The notes: generated from the letters alone by a model not told the origin. A DNA stretch of 64,000 nucleotides from Arthrobacter sp. 131MFCol6.1 (GCF_000374925.1 NZ_KB895541.1:932122-996121); one strand, 5' to 3'. Positions 1 through 9,263 are shown, counted from the stretch's first letter. Numbers and translations: made by a program.

Positions 1-1
1 A

Positions 2-694
2 CTGGACCGGGTGGCCATGCAGGCCGCCCGGACGATCGGACCGCTGGTGGACTCCAACGCCATCATCGGCGTCGCATGGGGCTCCACCCTGAGTGCCGTG
101 AGCCGGCACCTGACGCGCAAGATCACCCACGACAGCGTGATCGTCCAGCTCAACGGCGCCGGGAACATGCAGACCACCGGCATCACCTATGCCTCCGACA
201 TCATGCGGCGGTTCGGCAGCGCCTACGGAGCACGGGTGGAACAGTTTCCCGTACCGGCCTTCTTCGACCACGCCGCGACCAAAAAGGCCATGTGGAATGA
301 GCGCAGTGTTCAGCGGATCCTGGAGCTGCAGGCCCGGATGAGCATCGCCATCTTTGGTGTCGGATCGGTCGACGCCGACTACCCCAGCCACGTCTACGCC
401 GGCGGCTACCTCGATGAAGACGACCTGAACGTGCTGGCGAACTCCGATGTGGTGGGCGATGTGGCCACGGTGTTCTTCCGCGCCGACGGGTCCTCGGGCG
501 GCATCACGCTCAACGCGCGGTCCACCGGCCCGGGCCTGGCCCAGCTCCGCCAGGTCCGGCGCCGCATCTGCGTGGTGTCAGGTGCCTCCAAGATCAACGG
601 GCTCAGGGGCGCGCTGGCGGCAGGACTGGCCACCGACCTGATCCTGGACGAGGCCAGCGCCCGCAGGCTGGTCCGGTTCGACGGACTGGGCTGA
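2..694 (+). CDS. SorC/DeoR-type sugar-binding transcriptional regulator, 5' truncated by window edge
   Basis: The reading frame is open to the first base, so the start and the N-terminal helix-turn-helix lie outside the window. About 230 residues are visible and match the C-terminal effector-binding domain of SorC-family regulators. In this family the domain binds a phosphorylated sugar and controls a nearby catabolic operon. Typical family elements are the early WGSTLS segment, the central FGVGSVDA stretch and the terminal VSGASKINGLRGAL region before the TGA at 692-694. The downstream aldo/keto reductase begins 83 nt later on the same strand. The cognate sugar cannot be inferred from what is visible. 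Confidence 0.85.
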   Translation: MDRVAMQAARTIGPLVDSNAIIGVAWGSTLSAVSRHLTRKITHDSVIVQLNGAGNMQTTGITYASDIMRRFGSAYGARVEQFPVPAFFDHAATKKAMWNERSVQRILELQARMSIAIFGVGSVDADYPSHVYAGGYLDEDDLNVLANSDVVGDVATVFFRADGSSGGITLNARSTGPGLAQLRQVRRRICVVSGASKINGLRGALAAGLATDLILDEASARRLVRFDGLG

Positions 695-763
695 GCGGCC
701 GCGGGGCACCGTGACGGGCGTGGTCTGCAGCAACGGCGGTCCGGCATCCGCCAGCGCCAGTGG

Positions 764-769
764 GTAAAG
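764..769 (+). promoter_or_regulatory. Possible -10 box (TAAAGT) for a leaderless aldo/keto reductase mRNA
   Basis: TAAAGT ends 8 nt before the ATG at 778, and no Shine-Dalgarno-like sequence lies between them. This spacing would place the transcription start at or next to the start codon. No convincing -35 is visible, so this is a weak call. Confidence 0.3.
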
Positions 770-777
770 TCTTTGTC

Positions 778-1647
778 ATGAGACTCTCCCCCCGGCTGAC
801 CCTGAACAACGGCGTATTGATCGACCGGCTGGGATTCGGGCTGTACAAGGTCCCCCCGGCCGACGCCGCCAGCCTGGTGACCATGGCGGTCGAGACCGGC
901 TACCGGCACTTCGACACCGCCGCCATGTACGGCAACGAGACCGGCGTCGGCAAGGGAATCGGTGCCCTATCCGGATTTGAGGGGACCGGCGGCGGCCCCG
1001 GGGAAACCGCACCCTATGTTTCCCGCCAGGACCTCTTCATCACCACCAAGGTCTGGAACGACGACCACGGCTACGACGCCACCATGCGTGCGTTCGACAC
1101 CTCGATCTCCAACCTCGGCCTGGAGTACATCGACCTCTACCTGATCCATTGGCCGTGCGCGCGCCGTGGCCTGTTCCCGGAAACGTACCGGGCCCTGGAG
1201 ACGCTGTACCGCGAAGGCAAGGTGCGCGCAATCGGCGTCTCCAACTTCCAGCCGCAGCACCTGGACCGGCTCCTGGAAACGGCGGAGGTGGTGCCCGCCG
1301 TGAACCAGATCGAGCTTCATCCCTGGCTGCAGCAGGATGAACTGCGGGAAAAGCACGAGGTCCTGGGCATCCGCACGGAGGCGTGGAGTCCTTTGGGCCG
1401 CGGCCAGGTCCTGAAGGACCCGGTGATCCTGGCCCTCGCGGCCGAACACGACCGCACGCCGGCGCAAATCATCCTGCGCTGGCACCTGCAGCTGGGCAAT
1501 ATCGCCATCCCCAAAGCCAGCTCGTCCGGGCGGATCCGCGAAAACTTCGAGGTCTTCGACTTTGAGCTCTCCCCGCTGGATATGACGGAGGTCGGCGGCC
1601 TCGAACGCGGCTTCCGGACCGGCTCCCACCCCGACAACGTCGCATAG
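778..1647 (+). CDS. Aldo/keto reductase
   Basis: The 289-residue protein is an NAD(P)H-dependent oxidoreductase of the aldo/keto reductase family, which reduces aldehydes and ketones in the cytosol. The catalytic tetrad is visible: Asp46 and Tyr51 (GYRHFDTAAMYGNE), Lys91 (FITTKVW) and His124 (YLIHWP). The GVSNF and cofactor-site IPKASS segments are also present. About 15 extra Gly-rich residues precede the lysine strand. A GTG at 760 is in frame, but the ATG at 778 matches the usual family N terminus. The gene sits between the regulator and an alpha/beta hydrolase 11 nt downstream. The physiological substrate is unknown. Confidence 0.9.
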   Translation: MRLSPRLTLNNGVLIDRLGFGLYKVPPADAASLVTMAVETGYRHFDTAAMYGNETGVGKGIGALSGFEGTGGGPGETAPYVSRQDLFITTKVWNDDHGYDATMRAFDTSISNLGLEYIDLYLIHWPCARRGLFPETYRALETLYREGKVRAIGVSNFQPQHLDRLLETAEVVPAVNQIELHPWLQQDELREKHEVLGIRTEAWSPLGRGQVLKDPVILALAAEHDRTPAQIILRWHLQLGNIAIPKASSSGRIRENFEVFDFELSPLDMTEVGGLERGFRTGSHPDNVA

Positions 1648-1658
1648 GATTCGAACCA

Positions 1659-2585
1659 ATGGAACAAGTGGATACCGGTCCCTCACGCGCGCCCCTGTTC
1701 AGCGGCGGACTCGACGCCCGCACCCGGGCCGCGGCCGTTGAGGTTGACGGCGCCCGGATCGCATACTGGGTCTACGAACCCGCCGAGGTCACCGCCGAGA
1801 CGCGCACCATCCTGGTGGTGCACGGGTTCCGCGGCGACCACCACGGCCTGCTCCGGGTAGCCGACCAGCTGACGGACATGCGCCTGATCATGCCGGACCT
1901 GCCGGGCTTCGGCAGCTCGGCTGCCTTCGCAGGAACAGGGCACAGCGTTGCCGCCTACTGCCAGTTCGTTGAAGGCTTCATGGCCGCGCTGGGGCTGGGC
2001 TCGGACACGGTCCTGTTGGGGCATTCGTTCGGTTCGATCATTGCCAGCCATTTCGTGGCGGCCAAGCCCGGCGCCGTGGCCCAACTGATCCTGGTCAATC
2101 CCATCGCGGCGCCTGCCCTCGAAGGGCCCAAAGGCCTGATGACGAAGCTTGCGGTGCTCTACTACGAGGCCGCCGCACGCCTTCCCCAGCGGTTCGGGCT
2201 GGCCCTGCTGCGCAGCCAGGCGATCGTGCGGGTGATGAGCGTGACCATGGCCAAGACCGGGGACAAGGACATCCGCCGGTTCGTGCACGCCCAGCACAGC
2301 GCCTATTTTTCCTCCTTCGCGGACCGGGACAGCCTGCTTCAGGCCTTCAAGGCCTCGGTGGGCAGCAACGTCACCGAGGTGGCCTGCGAACTGACCCTGC
2401 CGGTGCTGCTGATCGCGGGAGAGAAGGACGAGATCGCCATGCTGGCGGACCAGCACAAACTCGCGGCGCGGCTCCCTGACGGGAGGCTGGAAATCATTCC
2501 CGGCGTCGGGCACCTGGTCCACTACGAAACCCCCGAACCCGCCGCCCGCTACATCCGACGCTTCCTGAAGGACCACGCCGCGTGA
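1659..2585 (+). CDS. Alpha/beta hydrolase
   Basis: This 308-residue protein has an alpha/beta-hydrolase fold. It has an oxyanion-hole HGFRGD motif near residue 50, the nucleophile elbow GHSFGS with Ser123, and a C-terminal catalytic His in GVGHLVHYE near residue 290. An acidic partner is probably in the AGEKDE segment. No signal peptide or membrane segment is seen, so the enzyme is probably cytosolic. The stop codon overlaps the GTG of the downstream glycosyltransferase by 4 nt, which suggests co-translation. The family includes esterases, lipases and C-C hydrolases, and the substrate cannot be told from sequence. Confidence 0.88.
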   Translation: MEQVDTGPSRAPLFSGGLDARTRAAAVEVDGARIAYWVYEPAEVTAETRTILVVHGFRGDHHGLLRVADQLTDMRLIMPDLPGFGSSAAFAGTGHSVAAYCQFVEGFMAALGLGSDTVLLGHSFGSIIASHFVAAKPGAVAQLILVNPIAAPALEGPKGLMTKLAVLYYEAAARLPQRFGLALLRSQAIVRVMSVTMAKTGDKDIRRFVHAQHSAYFSSFADRDSLLQAFKASVGSNVTEVACELTLPVLLIAGEKDEIAMLADQHKLAARLPDGRLEIIPGVGHLVHYETPEPAARYIRRFLKDHAA

Positions 2586-3673
2586 AGATTCTCATTGATG
2601 CCCGCTTCACCCGGCTGGACCAGCACGACGGGATCAGCCGCTACGGCGCCAGCCTGATCGCGGCGGCGGCCAAGATCGCCGACGTCTCGATGCTGATCAG
2701 CGATCCCCGCCAGCTCGCGCTCCTGCCCGAGGTTCCGTACACCGTGATCAACAGCCCGCTGTCCCCGGCCGAACTCTTCGTGGCGGCCAGGGTCAACAAG
2801 CTGGGCGCGGACGTGGTGGTGTGCCCCATGCAGACCATGGGCAGCTGGGGCCGGAAGTACGCCCTGGTGCTGACCCTGCACGACCTCATCTACTATGAGC
2901 ACCCCACTCCTCCCGGATTCCTGCCGGCCCCGGTCAGGGTCCTGTGGCGGCTGTACCACAAGGCCTTCTGGCCCCAGCGGCTTCTGCTGAACCGGGCGGA
3001 CATCGTGGCAACGATCAGCTCCACCACGGCGGCCCTGATGGCGAAGTACCGGCTCACCCGGCGTCCCGTCAGGATTGTCGGCAACGCCCCCCAGCACGGC
3101 CACACCCCCCGCGACCCCGGGGCGGGGGCCGACAAGACGCTGCTCTACATGGGTTCCTTCATGCCCTACAAGAACGTGGAGACCATGGTCCGCGGCATGG
3201 CGGAGTTGCCGGACATGACCCTCCATCTGCTCAGCCGCATCGCCCCGGAGCGGCGGGCCGAGCTCGAGGCCCTGGCCCCGGAGGGCGCAAACATCGTCTT
3301 CCACAATGGCGTGACCGACGCCGAGTACGAGGCCCTCCTGGCACGCACCACCGTCCTGATCAGCCTGTCCCGGGCCGAGGGCTACGGACTGCCGCTCGTC
3401 GAGGCCATGTCGCACGGCACGCCGGTCATTGCCAGCGACATCCCGATCTTCCGGGAAGTCGGCGACGACGCCGTCAGCTACGTGCATCCGGACTCCCCGG
3501 CGGAGTTTGCCGAGGCGGTGCGCACGCTTGAGGACCCCGCCCTGTGGAAAGCCCGTTCCCGCCGTTCCGTGGAGCGGGCGGCAGACTTCAGCTGGGACGA
3601 GTCGGCGCGGCGGCTCGTGGCCGTCGCCGAAGAGGCCGTCGCGCTCCGGAACCGGCCTCGCGGCCGGAGATAG
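2582..3673 (+). CDS. GT4-family glycosyltransferase (glycosyl transferase group 1)
   Basis: The 363-residue protein has the two-Rossmann-domain pattern of GT-B retaining transferases. It starts MKILIDARFTR with an HDGISRYG loop. The C-terminal nucleotide-sugar-binding domain carries the family signature around residues 255-285 (SRAEGYGLPLVEAMSHGTPVI). The nucleotide-sugar donor and the acceptor are not predictable. The GTG start overlaps the stop of the alpha/beta hydrolase by 4 nt, and that pairing suggests joint action on a lipid or glycoconjugate (inference). It is the last gene before a convergent boundary with priA. Confidence 0.88.
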   Translation: MKILIDARFTRLDQHDGISRYGASLIAAAAKIADVSMLISDPRQLALLPEVPYTVINSPLSPAELFVAARVNKLGADVVVCPMQTMGSWGRKYALVLTLHDLIYYEHPTPPGFLPAPVRVLWRLYHKAFWPQRLLLNRADIVATISSTTAALMAKYRLTRRPVRIVGNAPQHGHTPRDPGAGADKTLLYMGSFMPYKNVETMVRGMAELPDMTLHLLSRIAPERRAELEALAPEGANIVFHNGVTDAEYEALLARTTVLISLSRAEGYGLPLVEAMSHGTPVIASDIPIFREVGDDAVSYVHPDSPAEFAEAVRTLEDPALWKARSRRSVERAADFSWDESARRLVAVAEEAVALRNRPRGRR

Positions 3674-3762
3674 CCGGAAGGGCCGTAAGCGGCCGGCTCG
3701 GAGATCGACTCCGCACTCGCGGCGGGGCCGGGATGACGCCGGGGCCATGGGTCCCCGATCAC

Positions 3763-3819
3763 CCATTTGTCGCAGATGGCCGCAATAGGAGCCTCATTCC
3801 GGCCATCTGTGGCGAATGG
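3763..3819. repeat. 57-bp imperfect palindrome between convergent genes
   Basis: Twenty-base arms at 3763-3782 and 3800-3819 are complementary with three mismatches, of which two would be G-U pairs in RNA. Pairing resumes inside (3784-3786 with 3796-3798), so nearly all 57 bases can fold into one long hairpin. It lies in the 264-bp gap between the glycosyltransferase (+) and priA (-). It may act as a bidirectional terminator, although no U-tract follows, or it may be a copy of a dispersed REP-like element. The rest of this gap shows no gene. Confidence 0.6.
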
Positions 3820-3937
3820 CTGCCAGCAGGCAGGCCCGTTGCACGGGCGGGGCCGCCGCGCATGGTGGGGCCGCGGTCCAGGGTGGGCCGCCGCGCCGGG
3901 TGGGGCCAGGTGAACCGCGGGGACGCCCTGGAAGGTT

Positions 3938-6097
3938 CTAGAGGACGTCGACGCCGTCCAGGCGCAGCTGCACCGGGTCGTCGCTGCGCTTGGCTGCGGC
4001 CGCCGCCTTGACGGCCCGCATGACAGCCGTGGCGGCCGCGGCCTGGGCGTAGGGGATGAACAGAAGGGTCCGGACTTCCTCGCCGGAATCCCGGGGCGGC
4101 GTGCGGCCGGCCCCTGCGGCTGCCGACAGGATGACCGGCGCGGGCCCGGCAGTCCGGAGGACGGTTCCCTGCGCGGCCAGCTGCTGCTGAATGGCATCCG
4201 TGAAATGGCCGACGGCGGTCCTGCCTCCGGTGACGGAGGCGACACGCACGGCGGGCGGCAGCTGCAGCTCCTGCCGCAGTGCCAGTTCACGGCTGGCGTA
4301 CCCGGCGGGATCCCAGCGCAGCAGGGCGCCGACCCCGGCGGCGTCGTCGGCCGTAATGACCACCAGGCCGCCCTCGGAAGCCGGCCGCACCAGGGCCGCG
4401 GCGTTGAACCAGCGGCGGACTGCGTCCTCCCCCGCCCTCAGGTTCTCCCGGCGCAGCAGCGAGTCGCCGTCGAGCAGCAGGGCTGCGGCGTAGCCGCCGG
4501 CGGCCACCGGTTCGGCACCGACGGTGGCCACCACGAGGGCCGTGGTCTCCGCAACGGTGGCCTTGATCTGGTCCCCGGAAGAGGTGATGACCGGTTTCCC
4601 CGGAAAGGCCCGGCCGAGCTCCTCCGCGGTGCGGAGGGCTCCCGTGGCGCCGCGCCGGAGCCTGGCGCCGTTGCACGTGCCGCAGCGCCATGCCGGGGCC
4701 GGTGCCGAGCACCAGCGGCACTGCGGCACGGCGCTGCTCCCGGCCGGGCCGGCGATCGCCAGGGGCCCGCTGCACGCGGTGCAGCGGGCAGGTTCCCGGC
4801 AGGTGTCGCACACCAGCGAGGGGGCGTAGCCGGCGCGGGCCACCTGGACCAGGACCGGACCGCGTTCCAGGCCCTCCTTGGCAGCCCGCCAGGCCGCGCC
4901 GGGGAGGCGGGCGATGCGGGCGAGCGGGTCATGCTCGAGTTCGTAGCTGTCGGCCGTGTTCAGGACGCGCGGGACTGTCCGCCGCAGGACGGTCCGGTCC
5001 GCTTCCACGGCCTGGGCCCAGCCGGAGCCGACCAGCCTCTCCGTCTCGGTGCTGCGCGAATGGGCCGCGAGCAGGCACGCGGCTCCTTCCTGGCCCGCCC
5101 GCAGCAGGAGCACTTCGCGGGTGTGCGCGTACGGTGACCGCTGCTCGATATGGAGGTCATCGCCGTCGTCCCAGCAGACCACGAGCCCGAGGTTCGGCAC
5201 CGCCGCGTAGGCCGCGGACCGGGTACCCACCGCGACTCCGGCGGCGCCGCTGAGCACGCGCAGGAAACTGCGGTAGCGCGGCGTCTGGCCGTCGTCAGCG
5301 GTGAGCCGGGCGACGTCGCCGGCGGGAAGCAGTTCCAGCAGGGCAGATTCCACGCGATCGAGGTCCCGGTAGTCGGGCACCACCACGACGGCGCCGCGGC
5401 CCGAGATCCGGACCGCGGCCACGGCTTCGGCGATCATTCGCGGCCAGCTGGCGGGCCCGTACCCCTGCAGGGCGGTCAGCACGGCCCGGGGCGACTCCCC
5501 CGCGGCGAGGTGGGCGAGGAACGCCGCACCGTTGCGGTACCGGGTCCAGACGCTGCCGGCGGCCGGTGACGGAAGCGACACGTCGGTCGCCAGACCGAAC
5601 ATCTCAGTGCCGAAGAGTCCTGGGTCGAGCCGGCCGTCCGGGGCGAATTCCTTTTCGAGTTTGGCCATGCGCGGCGGCACGGCAACGCGCAGGACATCGC
5701 TGACGGTTCCGGCGTAGCGCGCGGCGATCCGGCCGGCGAGCTCGGCCACGGCGGGGGTCAGGACCGGCACGGCGGAGAGCACCTTGTGCAGCGGCACGAG
5801 GGGGTGGCCGGCGTCGGATCCGGCCGTGCGCTCCAGCAGGTATCCGGCCAGTTCCTGCCCGTTGAACTTGACCTTGACCCGGACTCCGGGCAGGGCTTCG
5901 GCGTCGAGGGCGGCGGGCACGCTGTAATCGAAGGGCCGGTCCAGGTGTGGGAGCGAGGATTCGATCAGCACCCGCGCCACCGGCAGGTGCGCCGCAAGGG
6001 CAGGCCCGGACGCTTCCGCGGCGGAGGCGGGAAAGCCCTGGAGCAGGGAGAGCTGCTGGGGTTCGCCGGGCGCGCCGCCGGCAGGACTGGGACTCAC
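3938..6097 (-). CDS. priA: Primosomal protein N' (PriA), actinobacterial type without a canonical ATPase motif
   Basis: The 719-residue protein is related to PriA, which loads the replisome at stalled forks. The Cys-rich zinc-binding segment (CDTCREPARCTACSG, then CRWC and CGTC) is clear around residues 425-475, and the N-terminal 3'-DNA-binding domain is recognisable (FDYSVPAAL, GVRVKVKFNGQELAGYLLE). The Walker A of true PriA helicases (GxTGSGKT) is missing from its expected place, and the DEEH box reads WDDGDD. Actinobacterial homologues commonly show this loss, so a structural rather than helicase role is likely. The start is GTG at 6097, preceded 8 nt upstream by GGGAGG. A frame extension to 6190 lacks a ribosome site and crosses the intergenic hairpin region. 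Confidence 0.88.
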   Translation of the reverse strand: MSPSPAGGAPGEPQQLSLLQGFPASAAEASGPALAAHLPVARVLIESSLPHLDRPFDYSVPAALDAEALPGVRVKVKFNGQELAGYLLERTAGSDAGHPLVPLHKVLSAVPVLTPAVAELAGRIAARYAGTVSDVLRVAVPPRMAKLEKEFAPDGRLDPGLFGTEMFGLATDVSLPSPAAGSVWTRYRNGAAFLAHLAAGESPRAVLTALQGYGPASWPRMIAEAVAAVRISGRGAVVVVPDYRDLDRVESALLELLPAGDVARLTADDGQTPRYRSFLRVLSGAAGVAVGTRSAAYAAVPNLGLVVCWDDGDDLHIEQRSPYAHTREVLLLRAGQEGAACLLAAHSRSTETERLVGSGWAQAVEADRTVLRRTVPRVLNTADSYELEHDPLARIARLPGAAWRAAKEGLERGPVLVQVARAGYAPSLVCDTCREPARCTACSGPLAIAGPAGSSAVPQCRWCSAPAPAWRCGTCNGARLRRGATGALRTAEELGRAFPGKPVITSSGDQIKATVAETTALVVATVGAEPVAAGGYAAALLLDGDSLLRRENLRAGEDAVRRWFNAAALVRPASEGGLVVITADDAAGVGALLRWDPAGYASRELALRQELQLPPAVRVASVTGGRTAVGHFTDAIQQQLAAQGTVLRTAGPAPVILSAAAGAGRTPPRDSGEEVRTLLFIPYAQAAAATAVMRAVKAAAAAKRSDDPVQLRLDGVDVL

Positions 6098-6169
6098 GGC
6101 TCGAACCTCCCCTCGGGCTAAATGGCGGTTTCTCAAATGCACTGTGATCCTGGAAAACTGTGATGCTAA

Positions 6170-6212
6170 GAAAAACTGTAGCCAGGCCACCGGAAGGCGG
6201 CCTGGCTACAGT
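6170..6212 (-). terminator. Rho-independent terminator of metK
   Basis: A perfect 14-bp stem (6175-6188 with 6199-6212) encloses a 10-nt loop. Read on the minus strand it is followed directly by TTTTTC. It lies 72 nt after the metK stop, so it ends metK transcription before priA. A flanking 9-base segment (6137-6145) could pair with 6208-6216 and disrupt the stem. Confidence 0.85.
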
Positions 6213-6284
6213 GCATCACACAGGACTGACAAACTCACCATCAAAACAAACCGCCTGGACGGCTTCGGACGGTGTGGCCCGGCC

Positions 6285-7520
6285 TCAGGCGTTGAAGAAC
6301 GCCTTCAGCTCGTCCACCCGGTCCAGGCGTTCCCACGTGAAGTCCGGGTCTTCGCGGCCGAAGTGTCCGTGGGCGGCGGTCTTGGCGTAGATCGGGCGCT
6401 TGAGGTCGAGGGCGTCGATGATGGCCCGCGGGCGCAGGTCGAAGATCTCGGCGATCGCGGCGCTGATCCGGGCCGGGTCCACTGTTTCGGTTCCGAACGT
6501 CTCAACGTAGGTTCCCACCGGGCGGGCCTGTCCGATCGCGTAGGCGATCTGGATTTCGGCGCGCTTGGCGAGGCCGGCGGCCACCACGTTCTTGGCGACC
6601 CAGCGCATGGCGTAGGCGGCCGAGCGGTCCACCTTCGACGGGTCCTTGCCGGAGAACGCGCCGCCGCCGTGGCGGGCCATGCCGCCATAGGTGTCGACGA
6701 TGATCTTGCGGCCGGTGAGGCCGGCGTCGCCCACCGGGCCGCCAATCACAAAGGCGCCTGCGGGGTTGAGGATGTTGCGGGTCCGTGAGGTGTCCAGGTT
6801 GGACAGCGCCATGACCGGTCCCACCACGTGCTCGGCGAGGTCGGCCCGGAGCCGGTCGAGGCTGGTGCCCTCGGCGTGCTGGCTGGAGATGACGACGGTC
6901 TCGACCGAGACCGGACGGTCGCCGTCGTAGCCCACGGTGACCTGGGTCTTGCCGTCCGGGCGCAGGTAGGAGAGTTCGCCGTTCTTGCGGACCTCGGTCA
7001 GCCGCTCGGAGAGCCGGTGCGCGAGCCAGATGGGCACGGGCATGTAGGACGGGGTTTCATCGCTGGCGTAGCCGAACATGAGTCCCTGGTCGCCGGCGCC
7101 CTGGAGGTCGTAGTCGTCCTCCTGGCGGCCTTCACGGGCTTCGAGGGAGTTGAACACGCCGCCGGCGATGTCGTTGGACTGCTGGCCGATGGACACCGAG
7201 ACGCCGCACCGGGCGCCGTCGAAGCCGTTGGCCGAAGAATCGTACCCGATGCCCAGGATGGTCTCCCGGACTATCTGGGGGATCTCGACGTAGGCGTCGG
7301 TGGTGACCTCGCCCGCAACGTGGACCAGCCCGGTGGTGGCCAGGGTCTCCACGGCTACCCGGGACTCGGGGTCTTTGTCGAGCAAGGCGTCGAGGATCGC
7401 ATCGCTGATCTGGTCACAGATCTTGTCGGGGTGGCCCTCCGTCACCGACTCGGACGTGAAGAGCCGGAGCGCGGCGGGCGTGGACCCGTGGAAGGCGGGG
7501 ATGTGCAGCGGTAAAGTCAC
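6285..7520 (-). CDS. metK: S-adenosylmethionine synthetase
   Basis: The 411-residue cytosolic enzyme makes S-adenosylmethionine from methionine and ATP, releasing phosphate and diphosphate. Family landmarks are all visible: [19 protein letters not shown] near residue 30, the [12 protein letters not shown] motif near residue 145, and the P-loop-like segment [15 protein letters not shown] near residue 295. The start is GTG at 7520. The 77-nt gap to coaBC shows no SAM riboswitch, so the gene may be transcribed with coaBC or from a promoter that is not obvious. A strong terminator follows. Confidence 0.97.
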   Translation of the reverse strand: MTLPLHIPAFHGSTPAALRLFTSESVTEGHPDKICDQISDAILDALLDKDPESRVAVETLATTGLVHVAGEVTTDAYVEIPQIVRETILGIGYDSSANGFDGARCGVSVSIGQQSNDIAGGVFNSLEAREGRQEDDYDLQGAGDQGLMFGYASDETPSYMPVPIWLAHRLSERLTEVRKNGELSYLRPDGKTQVTVGYDGDRPVSVETVVISSQHAEGTSLDRLRADLAEHVVGPVMALSNLDTSRTRNILNPAGAFVIGGPVGDAGLTGRKIIVDTYGGMARHGGGAFSGKDPSKVDRSAAYAMRWVAKNVVAAGLAKRAEIQIAYAIGQARPVGTYVETFGTETVDPARISAAIAEIFDLRPRAIIDALDLKRPIYAKTAAHGHFGREDPDFTWERLDRVDELKAFFNA

Positions 7521-7597
7521 TCAACTACCTTACTGGTTGGATAACGGACGTCCGGCGGCGTGTGTCCCCGTGCTAAGGAGATGTTGGTTACGCCGGG

Positions 7598-8911
7598 CTA
7601 CGCCGGCGGTACAGCCCGGCTCAGCTCGGCGCTGATCCGGTCGATCACGGCAGCCGCGACGTCGGATTTGGAACCCGACGCCTCTTGGGGTTCGGAGCCG
7701 TCGCGGGAAAGGATGACTACTGAGTTCGTGTCCTCACCAAAGACCAAGTCCCGGCCCACCTGGTTGACGACCAGCAGGTCACAGGCTTTCCGGCGCAGCT
7801 TGTCCCGGGCATAGTCCAGGACGTCACCGCCGGCGTCGCCCGTCTCGGCGGCGAAGCCGACAATCAGCTGGTTCCGGGACGCGGCGTCGCGGACCTCGAC
7901 GAGCTCGCGCAGGATGTCCGGGTTGCGCACCAGGTTGATCACGGGGTCGGCGACGTCGTCGCGCTTCTTGATCTTGGTCCCGGCGACGTCCGCCGGGCGG
8001 AAGTCCGCGACGGCGGCAGCCATGATGACGACGTCGGAGTCGGCGGCCGCGTGCAGCGCCGCCTCCCGCAGTTCCAGGGCAGTTTCGACCTGGACGAGTT
8101 CGACGCCGGCGGGCGCCGGGACCTCCATGTGGGCGGCCAGGAGGCGGACGCGGGCGCCGGCCGCACTGGCGGCCGCGGCCAGGGCCACGCCCTGCTTGCC
8201 GGAGGAGCGGTTGCCGAGGAACCGCACGGGGTCCAGCGGTTCCCGGGTGCCGCCGGCACTGATGGTCACCGTCAGCCCGGCCAACGGCGGGACCGCCGGC
8301 TGCGCCGCTGCCGGCCCGGCGGCCGGGGCGGTGTCCATGTCAGCCTTAACGGCCGGCATGGCCGCGGAAGCGGCGGATGCGGCGGCGCCGGCGAGGGCCA
8401 TGGCGGCGGTGAAGATCGCCTCGGGCTCGGGCAGCCGGCCGGGGCCGGAGTCGGCGCCGGTGAGCCGGCCGCTCGCGGGTTCCAGCACCGTAACACCGCG
8501 GCTGCGCAGGGTTTCGACGTTGGCTTCGGTGGCGGGGTGTTGCCACATTTCGGTGTGCATGGCCGGGGCCATGAGCACCGGGCAGTCGCCGGCCATCAGC
8601 AGGGTGTTGAGGAGGAGGTCATCGGCCTGGCCGGTGGCCGCACGGGCCAGGAGGTCGGCCGTGGCCGGGGCCACGACGATCAGTTCGGCCTCATGGCCGA
8701 GCCGGACGTGGTTGACCGTGTGGACGGCGTCGAACACGCTGTTGCTCACCGGGTGCCCGGACAGGGCCTCCCACGTGGCGACGCCGACGAAGCGGGTGGC
8801 CGCCTCGGTGGGGATGACCGTGACGTCATGCCCGGCTTCAGTAAAAAGCCGGAGGAGCGATGCCACCTTGTAGGCGGCAATCCCTCCCCCGACTCCGAGG
8901 ACTATGCGCAC
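7598..8911 (-). CDS. coaBC: Bifunctional phosphopantothenoylcysteine decarboxylase/phosphopantothenate-cysteine ligase
   Basis: The 437-residue enzyme carries out two coenzyme A steps, ligation of cysteine to 4'-phosphopantothenate and FMN-dependent decarboxylation. The N-terminal CoaC half shows the flavin-binding VLGVGGGIAAYK start, the HVRL histidine and the APAMHTEMW substrate clamp. The C-terminal CoaB half begins around residue 215 (ISAGGTREPLDPVRFLGNRS). Between them is an unusually long Ala/Pro-rich linker of about 45 residues. The GTG start at 8911 follows rpoZ by 52 nt. Confidence 0.95.
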   Translation of the reverse strand: MRIVLGVGGGIAAYKVASLLRLFTEAGHDVTVIPTEAATRFVGVATWEALSGHPVSNSVFDAVHTVNHVRLGHEAELIVVAPATADLLARAATGQADDLLLNTLLMAGDCPVLMAPAMHTEMWQHPATEANVETLRSRGVTVLEPASGRLTGADSGPGRLPEPEAIFTAAMALAGAAASAASAAMPAVKADMDTAPAAGPAAAQPAVPPLAGLTVTISAGGTREPLDPVRFLGNRSSGKQGVALAAAASAAGARVRLLAAHMEVPAPAGVELVQVETALELREAALHAAADSDVVIMAAAVADFRPADVAGTKIKKRDDVADPVINLVRNPDILRELVEVRDAASRNQLIVGFAAETGDAGGDVLDYARDKLRRKACDLLVVNQVGRDLVFGEDTNSVVILSRDGSEPQEASGSKSDVAAAVIDRISAELSRAVPPA

Positions 8912-8963
8912 GTGATCTCCGTCAGCAGGCAGTCTGTTTACTTGGCTCTTCCCGCGGAGGGAA

Positions 8964-9224
8964 TTACTCTGCGGTTTCGATCGGCGTGGAGACGAGCTTG
9001 CCTTCGTTGATCTCGCGCAGCGCGATCGACAGGGACTTCTCGTTCAGCTTGGTGTCTACCAGCGGGCCAACGTACTCAAACAGGCCCTCATGCAGCTGGG
9101 CGTAGTACGCGTTGATCTGGCGTGCGCGCTTGGCACCGAAAATCACCAGTCCGTACTTCGAATCGGCGGCCTTCAGCAGCTCGTCGATCGGCGGGTTGAT
9201 GATGCCTTCAAGGTTCGTGGACAC
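8964..9224 (-). CDS. rpoZ: RNA polymerase omega subunit
   Basis: This 86-residue protein matches the small omega subunit, which helps assemble and stabilise the beta' subunit of RNA polymerase. The conserved N-terminal core reads [10 protein letters not shown], then [19 protein letters not shown]. The start is GTG at 9224. It lies 39 nt after gmk and before coaBC, the standard actinobacterial order gmk-rpoZ-coaBC-metK. Confidence 0.95.
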   Translation of the reverse strand: MSTNLEGIINPPIDELLKAADSKYGLVIFGAKRARQINAYYAQLHEGLFEYVGPLVDTKLNEKSLSIALREINEGKLVSTPIETAE

Positions 9225-9263
9225 GAATTCTCCAAATTCTAACGGGCCGGTACGTCCCGGCGC

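Noticed and set aside
1647..1657. Sequence resembling the T-arm of a tRNA on the minus strand
   Set aside because: No acceptor, D-arm or anticodon arm can be drawn, and the site lies at the junction of two coding regions.
7521..7597. Possible SAM riboswitch before metK
   Set aside because: The 77-nt gap is too short and shows none of the conserved helices of known SAM riboswitch classes.
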